Below are positions 47,751 through 59,586 of a stretch of DNA of 64,000 nt, piece after piece. The stretch is from assembly GCF_000002595.2 (NCBI RefSeq), contig NC_057020.1, forward strand, positions 825,512 to 889,511. Direction: 5' to 3'. Position numbers and translations under genes: made by a program. The notes beneath the pieces are model-generated. The model saw nothing but the letters and a program-made list of their open reading frames with translations, was not told where the DNA came from and made no database searches. Within the stretch, counting starts at the first letter, position 1. Each line of letters begins with the position of its first letter. This DNA comes from Chlamydomonas reinhardtii (taxonomy: Eukaryota; Chlorophyta; Chlorophyceae; Chlamydomonadales; Chlamydomonadaceae).

Positions 47751-49262
47751 TACTGCTGCCGCTAAAGCTTCAAACGCTTGAAGCTAAGAATTCGCGAGAA
47801 TCTCAAAATAAGCGCGCGAACGCGCCTGGGCCTGTTCCGTAGCTAGCGAGCACTTATGTAATAAATTTCCAAAGGATATTGCAAGTACAGCTAAAACAAC
47901 GCAGCGTGCGCCGAACTAAAATGAATTTGCTCCCGTGATACAGCCTGTGCTCGAGTTCTAATTTAGGGTAGAGGTCACGAAGTATGGGCTTCATATAAGT
48001 TGTGCAGCATTTGACTCGCCTATACAGTAGTTGACGGCGCCGGCGTGTTTTACGCCCATGTCGCCAGGTGTCGCCCCCCGAGGTGTCGCCAGACGTCGCC
48101 CCCCGTGCAAACCCCCATGCCCCTCCGAAGCTCTGAGGAATCCACCCAACAACTTGCAGCCAACTATCACCACCGTCGAAAGCATATGCGATGGTGACAT
48201 TGACTCAGCACGTATCGCAGCTGACTTGCTCTCGCCAGTCGAGCACCAGAGTTTTTAGGCAGTAGCAGGAGGCTCCTGTGGTCCTGCCCTCATCAGCGTT
48301 CCACCTTCAACACGACCGGCTCGGTAGGTCCTGGGACCTCAGCCGCGAGAGGTAGAGACGCAGTGCAGTGTAAGGCGCCCCTGACACAGCAACAGGTCCC
48401 TGGCGTATCTAGCATGCCCAAGTTGTTGCTTTCACGCACGCCACATCGTGAGGTGACGTACGCGCATTGAAAGATGACAGGCGCGCCCAGCAATCCTCCA
48501 TTGCAGCCACAGCAACTATGCACACGATGTCCATACCTCCTGTGATACATCTTGCGGTGCCTGCATCACCCACAGCTGTTACAGTGTCATATTGATGCCC
48601 CGTCCACACTCAGGGAGGTGTATGACACGACTGCCAGAGGGCAATCCCGCCACTTGCGCGCCGGGGCCTACCCCGGTAGCGGGTATGCACGCGACACCAC
48701 GGATACCCAGGGACAAAATCACGCACGGATACCCACTGCCTTGACTGCCTTGACTACCTTGACTACACCCCATCCTCGCCAGCAGGCTGCTGTGACTGTC
48801 CAGCCGACCGGGGGCATCCGAGGCGGAGGGGCATCCAAGGCCCTCTCGCTCTCGCCGCGTTGACGCGTTCCCGCACGAAGCGATCAACACTGCGGCTGGT
48901 CTACGGCTAGAACAGGTTGCCTAACAGCTCCTTACATCACGGACCTAGGCCGGACGGCATGATTTGCAATCGGGAACTGCTGCCGCTATCTTCTCTTCCA
49001 TCCACCAGCCCCGCCCCCATCACTCAACACCACCGCCACCGCCATCACCACCTTGCCGCTTGGGGGGCCTGCGCAGTGCGGCTGGCCATGGTGAGCCCTC
49101 CTGAATGCGTGCGGTGATGGGTCTGCTGTTGGCCGCCGCCACAAGATTGCGGTTCCAGTACAGGTGCAGGTAGTGGGTGTGGGCAGACAACGATCCAAAC
49201 ACAGACCGCAGGACCGCATAAACAGACCGCAGGACCGCATAGCAGGTGAATGGGATCCCTGC
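47751..49262. other. Poorly resolved region, no confident gene
   Basis: This lies upstream of ELF1. Short frames on both strands lack consistent splice signals. Minor repeats include gtgtcgccccccg-like units at 48066-48105, ccttgact repeats at 48738-48770, and a 21-bp tandem duplication at 49200-49241. On the minus strand the frame downstream of 49263 remains open and reads protein-like (AHTHYLHLYWNRNLVAAANS), but it follows a stop and may be a decayed extension. Confidence 0.4.
49200..49241. repeat. 21-bp direct tandem duplication
   Basis: The unit cagaccgcaggaccgcata with two flanking bases occurs twice in a row. On the minus strand each unit would encode YAVLRSV, so a protein-coding origin is possible. 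Confidence 0.85.
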
Positions 49263-50162
49263 TTATCGGACCGTTCTGCAGTCATGGCAGACGAGAATGG
49301 CATGGACGCGTGATCCCTTCATTCCCTTGTACGGCTTGCACTTCTGGGGCGCCCACTTCTGGGTGTTGCATTGTAACGCACTTGCAGGAGCAATCATTAG
49401 CACGTCCGAGGCCGAAAGGCTCAAAACTGCCTCATCTCCCGGACATACCCAGGGCGGTTCGTACAGGCACCGCCCGCCATGTTTCCAGCCACTGTCCCGC
49501 TGTCAAGCACAAGCACAGCAGGCAACAAACCCAACAGCAATCAATCCTACCACACACTGTTCCATGTTATGCTCGCCGGCAAAGGCCGCAAACCAGACAT
49601 CGGCAGGTCTCAACCTGCGCGCCGGCGCCGCTTCTCGGGCGGCGCCGCGCTCTCCTCCTTGACGTGGCCTTGATTGCCTGCCCCCGCCACCACGCACATG
49701 CACGCCGCCGCTGCTGGGCCCAGGGCCGCCGCCGCCGCCGCCGCCAAACAATGCGCCGCCGCCCAGCCGCCAGGCCCTGCACCGCTGCTGCCGCTGCCAG
49801 ACCCTGCACTGCCGCCGCCGCCGCCATCACCGCCACCGCGCACGGCGCAGGGCCGCAGGCTGCGCTCGACCAAGAAACGTGTCCATGGGCACGCACGTGC
49901 CGCATGTTTGTTGCAGAGCCGGCGTCGCGGCCCTGCAATACAAGATCCTATCATGGGAGTCCAACTGAATCTGCAGAATCTGGATCCGGGACATGTAGGC
50001 CTGGCCCCCCTTGAGCCGGCTAAACCCAAGGCAGGGATACCCACACAGTCCTGCAGCGTTGGCACACTTGGATGTCGCGGGCACGCGAGCCACCAAGCGG
50101 AATCACTTCTAGCAGGAAGAGCTGCCCATTATCGAGCAAGCGCCGTCCGCACGCTGCGCACC
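49263..50162 (-). CDS. Possible Cys-rich hypothetical protein (partial model)
   Basis: Two minus-strand pieces look like exons of an unrecognised protein. One (about 50162-50041) reads CAACGRRLLDNGQLFLLEVI, then IPLGG and DIQVCQRCRTVW, and ends at a possible GTATCC donor. The other (about 49370-49263) reads CNTQKWAPQKCKPYKGMKG, then LVCHDCRTVR and a TAA stop. Each has two Cys pairs of C-x2-C or C-x5-C spacing about 25-35 residues apart, as in a small zinc-binding fold, and they share the ending C-x2-C-RTV. Between them a frame ends in a basic nuclear-localisation-like PPEKRRRRA before a GTTGAG donor. I could not join all pieces in phase, the start is not placed, and the family is unknown. Confidence 0.3.
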
Positions 50163-52074
50163 CCTGTGCACCACTGCACGGCGGCCGGGGCAGTGCCGGC
50201 ACTGCCCCAGCCGACAATCACCACCTCCTCGCCTCCTCGGCCTTCCGCCAGCCAGCTGCTGCGCCCTTTGCTAGCTCGAGAGTTGCATAGTCCGGATACG
50301 GTGCCAAGCAGGTGGTGCCCCCGTATGCTGGCCACTGAGTCCCATAAATGCTCATTGCGCACCAAAGCGATCAATCCTAGCCGCCGACGGAGACGACCAG
50401 GTCCGTGTTATAACACTTGGTGATCAGCGTAGAGCTGGCTGCTGCTGCGGGGCCTAGGCAGGCTGACGCAGACTTACGGGGCTGTCAATGCTCCCGTTTG
50501 AGAGAGGCGGCGGAGAGGGGGACAGAGGCATGCATGGCTCATGGGTTGGGTGTGAGTTGACAAAGAGTGATAGTCATTCCGCTAGCTTGCGCTGGCGGCA
50601 ACTCAACCAGCGAGCCAGGTCGCGGTTGAGTGCTGTAGACCCCCCGGCAAGGCCCATGCAGCCCGCCATGCAGGGGATGACGAGCCAACAGCAATACCGG
50701 CACGCGTGCACAGGTCACTAGTGGCACGCCCCGGTGCACTCGGGGGCCTAGGTAGTTGCGCCGTGCGGCACACACGATATTACCCGACAGCCTCGAGGAC
50801 ACTGACGACAGGCGTACGGCGTAAGTATCGGTACGAGCAGCTCATGCATGGAAGCAGACGGATGGAAGCAGACCGCTCAAGCGCTCATGCGGTAAGTGGG
50901 GACTTAGGTGACTCAGGGGCGCCTCCGACAGGGGACCAAGTGCTAGACCCCATGCCCCGAATCCCCGGGGACCCCCTTACTTGAGGGGACGACCGACCCC
51001 CCTACGGACGAAACCTTTTCGTTTAGGGGCTGAAACCCCTCCATTTCATACAAAAGTGGTGTCAATCGACTCCCCTTGACGAGCACTATCACTCCGTGCC
51101 ATCAGCGGTCCTGTTCTGCGACTTCGGTCACAGGCGGGATCCTATCCATGGAAATCCCCTCGACCCAGCCCACCCCGCGCTCAACTATCTGCCGCGTGAC
51201 GAATGGACTATGTGCATCGGCAGCCTTGGTGGACGTGAATTCATGCGCACCAGCGCTTCAGAGGCCAGCCGTGTCATGTGTCGACTGTGGGGACATGTCC
51301 CGACATGTCCACGCCCGGACGCGCAATTAAGCTATCCCACGCTCTGTTTGTGCTTATTACGTCATAACGTGCATGTACGAGCCTGCGTTTGGGCCCTAGT
51401 TCTGCTTGTGGGGCGCTTCCCGAAATCCGCCAGGATAAACTCATGAAACCCGACGGACCCCCAGGGACGAGGACCGACCCCCCAGCAGCTTTGGCGGCCC
51501 AAACTAACGTACGTGCGTAATGCCCTCCCAAAGCTCTGTAATTTTGAGCATGGGGTAAGGACCTAAGCTTTCTACCCCCCCCCTGCCTCCGGCGTGACTA
51601 ATAAGAACTCTGCAAGCTGCGGCAGCACGGGGGCACGGGAAAGCAAGCGCACATGGGCCTCAGAGTGCCCCAAATAGGCAAGGCGCACTCAACAGCAACT
51701 GTGCGCGCAGGAGCAGCGACATAAGGTTACCTAGGTCCCGTCCTAAGATAAACAAGCTGTCGAAAAGGGCCGAAACCTGCTGTACTGGGCTTGAACCTCC
51801 GTACTTCCTGCGGGCAATCGAAAGATGGAGCAAGCTGCAGCACCTGAAGAAAATGGATGCATATATCCATACGTGAAGCTGCGGCGGTGGCAACCGCGTA
51901 CCGCAAATCGCATCATTCAATTTCAGTCGACCTATTCCATCGAGTAACTGCATTATTTAGTTTGCTACGCTTGTTGCGTATCAACTACAGCCTAGTAAAC
52001 ATGCCGTTCCACGGGCAACAAGCTACTGAGCGATATTGACTTTCTGACTACGTTTTTGCCGGTGGAACGAGGAA
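50163..52074. other. Gene-poor region upstream of the kinase gene
   Basis: No confident gene was seen. At 50935-51060 and 51440-51500 there are runs of ggacgaccgacccccc-like sequence. The first 5' part (to about 50430) may hold the start of the possible Cys-rich gene. The last few hundred bases should be the kinase promoter. Confidence 0.45.
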
Positions 52075-55000
52075 ATGGTGTTCGCGTGTTGCTTTGGTGG
52101 GGCACTGCAATCAGCTTCTCCAACTGCAAGCCATAAGAACCAGTCTGGAGCAAGTGCCGGCGATGGCGCAGCGCAGCCAACGGAATCACAGGCGCCTGGT
52201 GGACCTGCGGTGGTGGCTGAGCCCCAGGACAAAGCGAAATTGTTGGGGCCTTCACAAAAGCCCGTTCAGCTTGCAAGTGAATTGCGAGTAAGTGTGCAAG
52301 TTGTCTCTTTCATCCGGTGTGCGGCCTCGCATTTTAGTCTGAGCGGGAAGCAATAATTGCCTCTGCAGGCAAATGTCAACGCGGCAATGGAGGGTCTGGC
52401 CAAAGTGGCGTCACCGTTTTGGAGTGAACGTATCAACACCTCGTTGAGAGCGATTGAGACCGCACTGGGGCTGTCAGCAGGGTGAGTAGCGCGCTGTGAG
52501 ACGTTGTGTCGCGTAGTCAATCACTCACCAGCATATGTTGCCACGCTGCCCCCAGGTTGGCGGTGTTCAGGTGAGGACTGTTGCGGGTGGCACGCTTTAG
52601 GTCGGGGCTTTCAGGGTTGCCTTGTGTACTCACCTGCGGACGCCTGACTCTGGGCGCTGGAAAACACATAACATCCCTTTTAACATTTTCAACGCTGCGG
52701 ACAACCTTCCTTTCCTCGCTCCAGCGGGAGGGGAGTTTCATTAGGTTGGGTTATGACACGTGACCCCTCCGGGCAAGCTGACCAGTGGCCTTCGCCGGCA
52801 ACACGGTGGCTCTCAGTCGTTCACGAGCAGCTGCTGACTGTCAAGGTAAGCACGAACGCTTACGTGGTCGACAAGCAAAAAAGCTGTGCGTGATGAGCGT
52901 GTGCGTGTGCACAGTACGGTAGGTTTGACTGTACCGGGCTGGACTGGCCCCCAGGTGCACGCCGTGTCATGTTGTCACGCATACTAGCTCCCTGCCTTCG
53001 TCACGCCGCAACACAAGCCTCTTCTTCCCCACGGTTTTCCACTCCAACCGACCACAGCGCAAATCGGATTTTATTGTGGTGGTGGAGACCGACGGCGCCG
53101 GCGACGCCGCCGTCTCATCTGGCGCTCCCAACGACGGCACCGCCGATGCCGTTAGCTCTTTCGCCACGCCGCCGTTCTTTTTGAGCGCCCGCGCGCGGCC
53201 GGCGCCGTTCGATTTGGGTTCGCACTGCTTTCTTGCGCTCCCCATCTATGACCGGGTGGAGAGGCTGGCTGCTGCGCTACTGCTGCGCTGGCCGGCGCCG
53301 CCCGGCGCTGGCACGGGCGTCGTCTCGGCGGTTGGCGCGACTTCGCTGACACCCCAACCGTATGGTGTAAAGGGCCTTAATCAGGGGGAGGCAGGAAGTG
53401 GGTCGGTGGCGCACCAGGTCCCCGGCCACGCGGCGGCGGTGGCGGCTGATGGCGACGAGGCTGCCACGACCGCCAACACCAGCGCCACCGTGCCTCCTCC
53501 GACCATGGTAGTCTCGGCCGTGGGGCTGGACGTCGATGCCCGCACGTTCAGCAGCGGCGGCATGCCGGACACCACCACCAACACCAACACCAACACCACT
53601 ACCAACACCAGCACCACCGGCGGCGGCGGCGGCGGCGCTAGCTCCCAGCTGGCGCTGCACGTGCACGCCGCCCGCCCCGGCGGCGGCGGTGGCGCAGCCG
53701 CCACCGCCAGCGGCGCAGCCGCCGGCGCCGGCCGTTGGGTGTGCGCGGGGTACCTTGCGGAGCTGCACCGCCTGGCGCAGTTCCTGGGGTACGGGTTGTT
53801 CGCGGACCCCTTCCACACCGAGTTCCTGGCGCGGGTGGCGGGCCACCTGGCGGCGGTGGCCACGGCGCCCTGCCTGCACGACGGCGTCCTAGCGCTGCTG
53901 GATGCCTTGCCCGACGTGCTGGCGTTCCGCCTGTCGCTGACGGCGCAGCCCATGCTGGTCGCGACCAGCCTCAACGCCGCCGCCGCTGCCGCCGCCGCCG
54001 CCGCAGGCATAGGAACGGGCACGGCGTCCAACGGGCCGTCGGTGGCCTTCGTGCGGCGGCGGGGCGAAGTCGCGGCGGCGGGCGCGGGGCATGGGAGCAG
54101 CCTAGCGGGGTTCGTGGGCGCGGCGCGGGGCATGGCGAGCGGCGGCGTGGGGTTTGTGGACGAGGCGAACGGCGGCACGGGCACGCCACGTCATACGTCG
54201 CGTGTGACCACCCCGTCCCGGAGTAACGGGCCGCTGCGGATGCTGGGTGCTGGAGGCGGTGGCGGCGGGTCCATGGGTGCCGGTTCTCTCGGCGTAATGG
54301 AGGCGGAGGGCGGCGCAATGGCTTCTGGCAGTGGTGCATTCCCGACTGCTGGGGTGATGCCCATCAACGGCCCGCAGTCGCTTGTGCGCGCGGTGCGGCT
54401 GCCGCTGGGGGGCACGCTGCTCAACCACACGCTGTGCAAGTGAGTCATGCAAAGCATCTTCGAGTTGTGTTGAGAGCTGTCAGGACATTTTAATGTTGGC
54501 TCCCGCGTCTGCCTGCTACGCATTGCAACTGTGTACAGTTTGATAAAGCGAATCTCTGTTCACTCGCTCGTGCAACTCACTTGCTCGCAGGGCGCCGAGC
54601 CCAACGCATATCACAGCACCGCCGGGGGGCAGCACGCTGCCGCCGCGCTCGCTGCTGACGTCGGGCGGCTCTGGCGGCTTCGCTGCCCCCAACAAGAACT
54701 GCCTCACCTACCTTGCAATGGTGAGCTACGTCGGGGGCGGCGGGCCAGAAGGGCTGATCTGGGTTGACCTGGTGTGGGTTGACCTGGCGTGGGTTGACCT
54801 GATCGGGGTTGACTTGATCGGGGTTGACCTGGTAGACCTTTTGCACCTTGCCTGCTACCACCCCTTGACACCACACGCCTGTGTGTTCCCCCGTGTGTTA
54901 AAGAGCACAAGGAAAACATTACGCGTAGGACAGTGTATGCGATGCAGAATTACGGCCGCGGTATACCTTCAGAGTATACTTACCGTGTGTGTGTTTAATA

Positions 55001-58000
55001 TGCCTGTGCGTGCGTGCGCACCCCAGGACCCGAGCATCGCCCGGGACCTTGCGGACCCCACAGAAGCACCCGACATGCGGCAGCAACAGCTGCAGCTGCA
55101 GCAGCCACAGCCGCAGCAGGCGCCATCAGCATCGGCGGCGCCGCCGCCGCGGCAGCGGCGCGCTCGTCCCACGGTCGTGGCACTGGCTGACGCCAGTTCC
55201 CATGTGTTGGACGAGCAGCACACGCAGCGCGACGTGATACTGGCGGGCGGGCAGCTAGGTCCCGGCAGCAGTGCCGGAACGCTGCTGGTGTGCGTGGAAG
55301 GCGCGCTGCCGCCGGGCGCGCCGCCCGCGATGGTACTGGTGCCGTCAGGCACCACCGGTGACCTGGCTTGCGGCGGCACGGGCGCCGGCTGCGGCCAGAT
55401 CATGTGGAGCCATTCCAACATCTGCGACACCATCACCAGCCAGGCATTCCTGAGTGCCGCCACCGCCACCGCCACGCCCAAAGGCTCTCTGGAGCTGCCT
55501 GAGCCCGGCAGCTCGCGTTGGCAGCCGCGCACCGGCGTCGGCATCACCAGTGGCGAAGGCGGCGTGGCGGCGGCGGCCGCCGCGGCCGCCGCCGCCAGCG
55601 GCACGATGGGCGGCAGTGCGCCCAACGTGGCCATGGCTTGCGACCGCACCGTGGGCAGCATCCTATCGGAAGCAGGCGGCGGCGCCAGCAGCCGCGCTGC
55701 GGGCGGCGTGGCGAGGCTAATGACGTCTGTGCTGGGCTCAGGGCCGGGGCAGGGCCTGGCGGCGGTACCGGCGCTGCTGGCGCCGGCGCCGGTGCAGTTG
55801 GCGATGTACCTGGTGTTTCCTGAGGTGCTGTCGTGGGCGTCCATTGATGCCGTACACATCGAGCTGCAGTCACTCATGCCGGTGGGTAGCGGGGTGCGGG
55901 CTTTGCGGGCGTGGCTGGGCATGCGCAAGGGAAACGTGATGGGTTGTGTTTACAGGAGAAATGGAAACGACCGCATCTGCATGTGTATGTGAAAGCTCCT
56001 TTCCGTGGACTTGGCTACATGCCCAAACCCCACCGTCCACACACGGCATCACACCCCACAATGAGCCCCAACTGCCTTGTGCTCTGTACCACACCCAAAG
56101 CAACCCAACGCCCGCGCCCACAGCTGATGTTTGTATCACTGCGCTGCGCCATGACGGAAGCGGAGCGCGGCGGCGACGGCGCAGTCGCAGCCGACTGGCT
56201 ACAACTCTACGACCAACTCACAGGCGGCCGCGCCGCCGCCGCCACCGCGCCCATCATGCTGACGGTGCCCGCCCGCCGCGGCAGCAGCGGGCCCGGCGGC
56301 GGCAGCAGCCACGTTGCCAGCAGCGGCGGCTACCGGGGCCTTGGCGCCGCTAACCTCAGCAGCGGCCTAGGCGGCGGCGACGGCAGCAGCGGCGTTGGAG
56401 ACAGCGACCCCCGGCGTGGCGCCATGCGTGCGGAGCTGCTTGCGAAGAAGCAGTCGGGTAGCGCAGCGTTGGCGGCGTTGCAGCGCCGGGCGGGTCAAGG
56501 CGCCGCTGCGGCGGCGGCTGGGGCGGGCGCATCCGGGTCCCGACGGCGCGAGTCCATGGCATCGGCTCTGGGGCTCGCGTCCCCCACCTCGGCGGCGGCG
56601 GCGGCGGTGGCGGCGGCAGCCGGAGTCGGAGGTGGGGGCGGGGCGGCGGTCAGCGGCGGCGCGACGGATGCTGTCCTGCCGCCGCTGTCGCCCGGTGTGG
56701 ACACAGCCATGGACGCTGCGATCGAGGCGGCGGCGAAGGATATGTCAAGCAACATGTCAGGTGTGTGTCACTCCTGTTTGTGCTTGTGTTTGCGTGTTTG
56801 TGTTTCTCAAAGGGTAACAGCACGAGTGCGCAACCGACCATGCGTTGGGCCTTGCCAGACTACTGATTTGTGGATGTCTATCGAACACATGTGCACAGGC
56901 GCCGGGCCGGGGCGGCTGCTGGCCCTCAGCGCCTTAGCCCGCCAGACGGGCGTGGGCTTGGCACAGGTATGGTCTGGTCTGGTGGCAGATAGACACGGAT
57001 TGAAGCTCGTGCCTTCCTCAACCTGACCTGCACCATGACGGTTTCAAGTGTATCGACCTAACCAGGCCGGATAGAACCTGACATCAGACAGTGCTGCCAT
57101 GAGTCGTGCCCTGTAAAACACACACGCACACGCTCCCCGCACTTCCCACTCATGATTTCGCGACTCCGTCCTCCACGTAAACGTCTAACCTCCCCACACG
57201 CACAACCCTACCCCGCAGCCTCTGATGTCCACGGGCCACTCCTTTCTCATGAACACGGCCCCCTCGCTCGTGCTGGAGGACCCAAGCAGCCTGGCGGCGG
57301 AGGCGGCCGCCAGCACCGAGCAGCTGGTCACCACCATGCGCGCGCGCCTGCTGCCGGCGCTCAGCGCACACCAGGAGTTCACGCCGGAGGGAGCCAACAA
57401 GTGCGTGTGCTGGGTGTGTGGGGCGGGGGGCGTGTGAGCGTGTGGGGTGCGGGTGGAGGGAGGCGGGCTGATGACTGCGGGGTGGAGGGAGGCGGGCCAC
57501 TGCCGTGTACACGGTGAAGGCGTAGGTGCTTGGGGCGTCCCCCAGGGCTTCATTTCGTCTCCGCCGCACCGCGGCTGTGCTGTCTGTCTGACTCTGCTCC
57601 CACGTTGCCTCTGACCCAGGATGGCGTTCACCCAGGACCTCGCTTCCGTGGAGCTGGTGGAGATCCTAGGTGCGCGCGTGTGTGTGCGTGTGTGTGTATG
57701 TGTGTGTATGTGTGTGTGCATGTGTGTGTGTGTGTGCGCGTGTGTGTGCATGTGTGTGTGCGTGTGCGTAAACCCAGCCCATGTGCAAGCGCCGTATGGG
57801 GCCTCTGCAGTACGGCTTCTACAGACTCCGTTCCACCCCACCTCGCAGGCCACGGCGGGCAGGGTGTGGTGTTCCACGGAACCATGCACGGACTGGAGGT
57901 GGCGGTCAAGGTGCTGGAGCAGAAGAAACCGCCACCCAAGCCGCAGCGCTCACAGCCGCCGCCCACGCCGTCGCAGCTGGCTCGCGGCGCCTCGCTGGAT

Positions 58001-59547
58001 GATGGGGACTCCACAGCACGAGGGGGCCAGAACGGCGCTGGGAGCGGCGCCGGCGTGGGCAGCGGCAACGGCGAGGGCGATGAGGATGCGGTGATTGACC
58101 GGGTGGACGAGGAGCAGATCCGCACGGTAGGCGTGGGCCTGGGTGGGTGTGGTGGGGGTGGTGGGGGTGGTGGGGGCGGGCCTGGGTAGTGCATGCGTGC
58201 TGTGGAGCGGGGAAGTTATTGTGGACCACATGCCTGGCAGTAACCGCGCCTGCATGTGTGTGTGTGTGTGTGTGTGCGCGATGCGCAAGACGTGCCGGCA
58301 TGTTTCCCCCACCTCCCTCGCCCCCCCCCCCTTCCCCCCCCCCCCCCGCTGCACCTCCCGCTGCTGCCCCCGCAGACCAAGCGCAGTGCCATGGAAATGG
58401 CTGTGGCGTCCCTGCTGGGCGGCCACCCGCACATCGTGCAGGTGCGTGTGGGGGCGCGCGGGCGTGCGGGCTCTCCTGTGCCCAACCCTCTTCCCAGCCC
58501 CGGTGTTACTTGATTTAACCCATACCATGCCCATACCGATACCCAGCCCGCCTCCCTGCCTCCCTCCCACCCCTCCTCCCAACCCTCCCACTCCCACCTT
58601 CCTCCCACTCAACCCACCCTGCCACCCTCCCTGCCACCCCGCAGGTGTACGCGGTGTTTTCCAACGTGGCGGTCATCCGGCACAAGGACGCACGCGGCGC
58701 CGCGGCCAAGCAGCTGCGGCTGTGCACCGTGGACGACCCCATCCTGGGCGGCATCACGCCGGGTGGGTGTGTGGGTGGTGGGGTGGGGTTGCAGATAGGA
58801 GCCCAGACTGAACCAAACCTGAATGCAAAAGAGCAGCAGGGCAGGAGCTGCTGCCCTGGTGGCCCTGGCGTAGCTTTGCTAGGCGTGGCAGATGTTCTCA
58901 TATGCTGACTGGGTGCGGCTTGGAAAGCCTCAAACGGCTAGTTGTCGCTGTGCTAATTGTGCGCCCCTACCCCTCACCCTGCCCCTCACCCTGCCCCTGC
59001 CCCGGCTGCCTGCCCCGCAGACCCCATCAACCAAGTGCTGTGCCTGGAGGTGAGCGGGGAGGGGCGGTGTCACCGGGGGTCGGCGCCCCACACGCCGTCA
59101 CACATAGCGGCAAGATTGCAGTCCGGCGCGTTCCGGCGCCACTGCACTGAAGCCCCCTCCTCTCCCGCCTCTGATTCCCCCCCCCCCCCCCCACACACAC
59201 ACCTGCTGTCTACTTCGCTACACTTCTCTGTACCAATCCTTGCAACCCCCCCGTGCCCTCCTCCCCCGCCTCTGATTCTTCCCCCTGTGCGCAGTTCTGT
59301 GACGGGGGCTCGCTGCGCGATGCGGCTCGGGCGGGCGCCTTCCGCCAGGCAGGCGCCGCCGAGGTGCCTGACGCCGGCGCCCTGTGGCCGGTGCTGGTGC
59401 CGCTGTACACCAGCCTCCTGGAGGTGGGGGTGAGGGTTGGAGGCGGGTGGGTGCGTGGATGTGGGTGGCTGGGTGCGTGTCTGGGTGGATGTTTGGGAGG
59501 GCCCATCGCTGCAAGAAGGGTTGCCAGCTGTCAGTGTGGATGTTTCG

Positions 59548-59586
<39 letters not shown>

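Noticed and set aside
51785-51812. A tRNA-like T-arm string (GGTTCAAGCCC on the minus strand).
   Set aside because: No matching acceptor, D-arm or anticodon stem could be folded around it, so no tRNA gene is supported.
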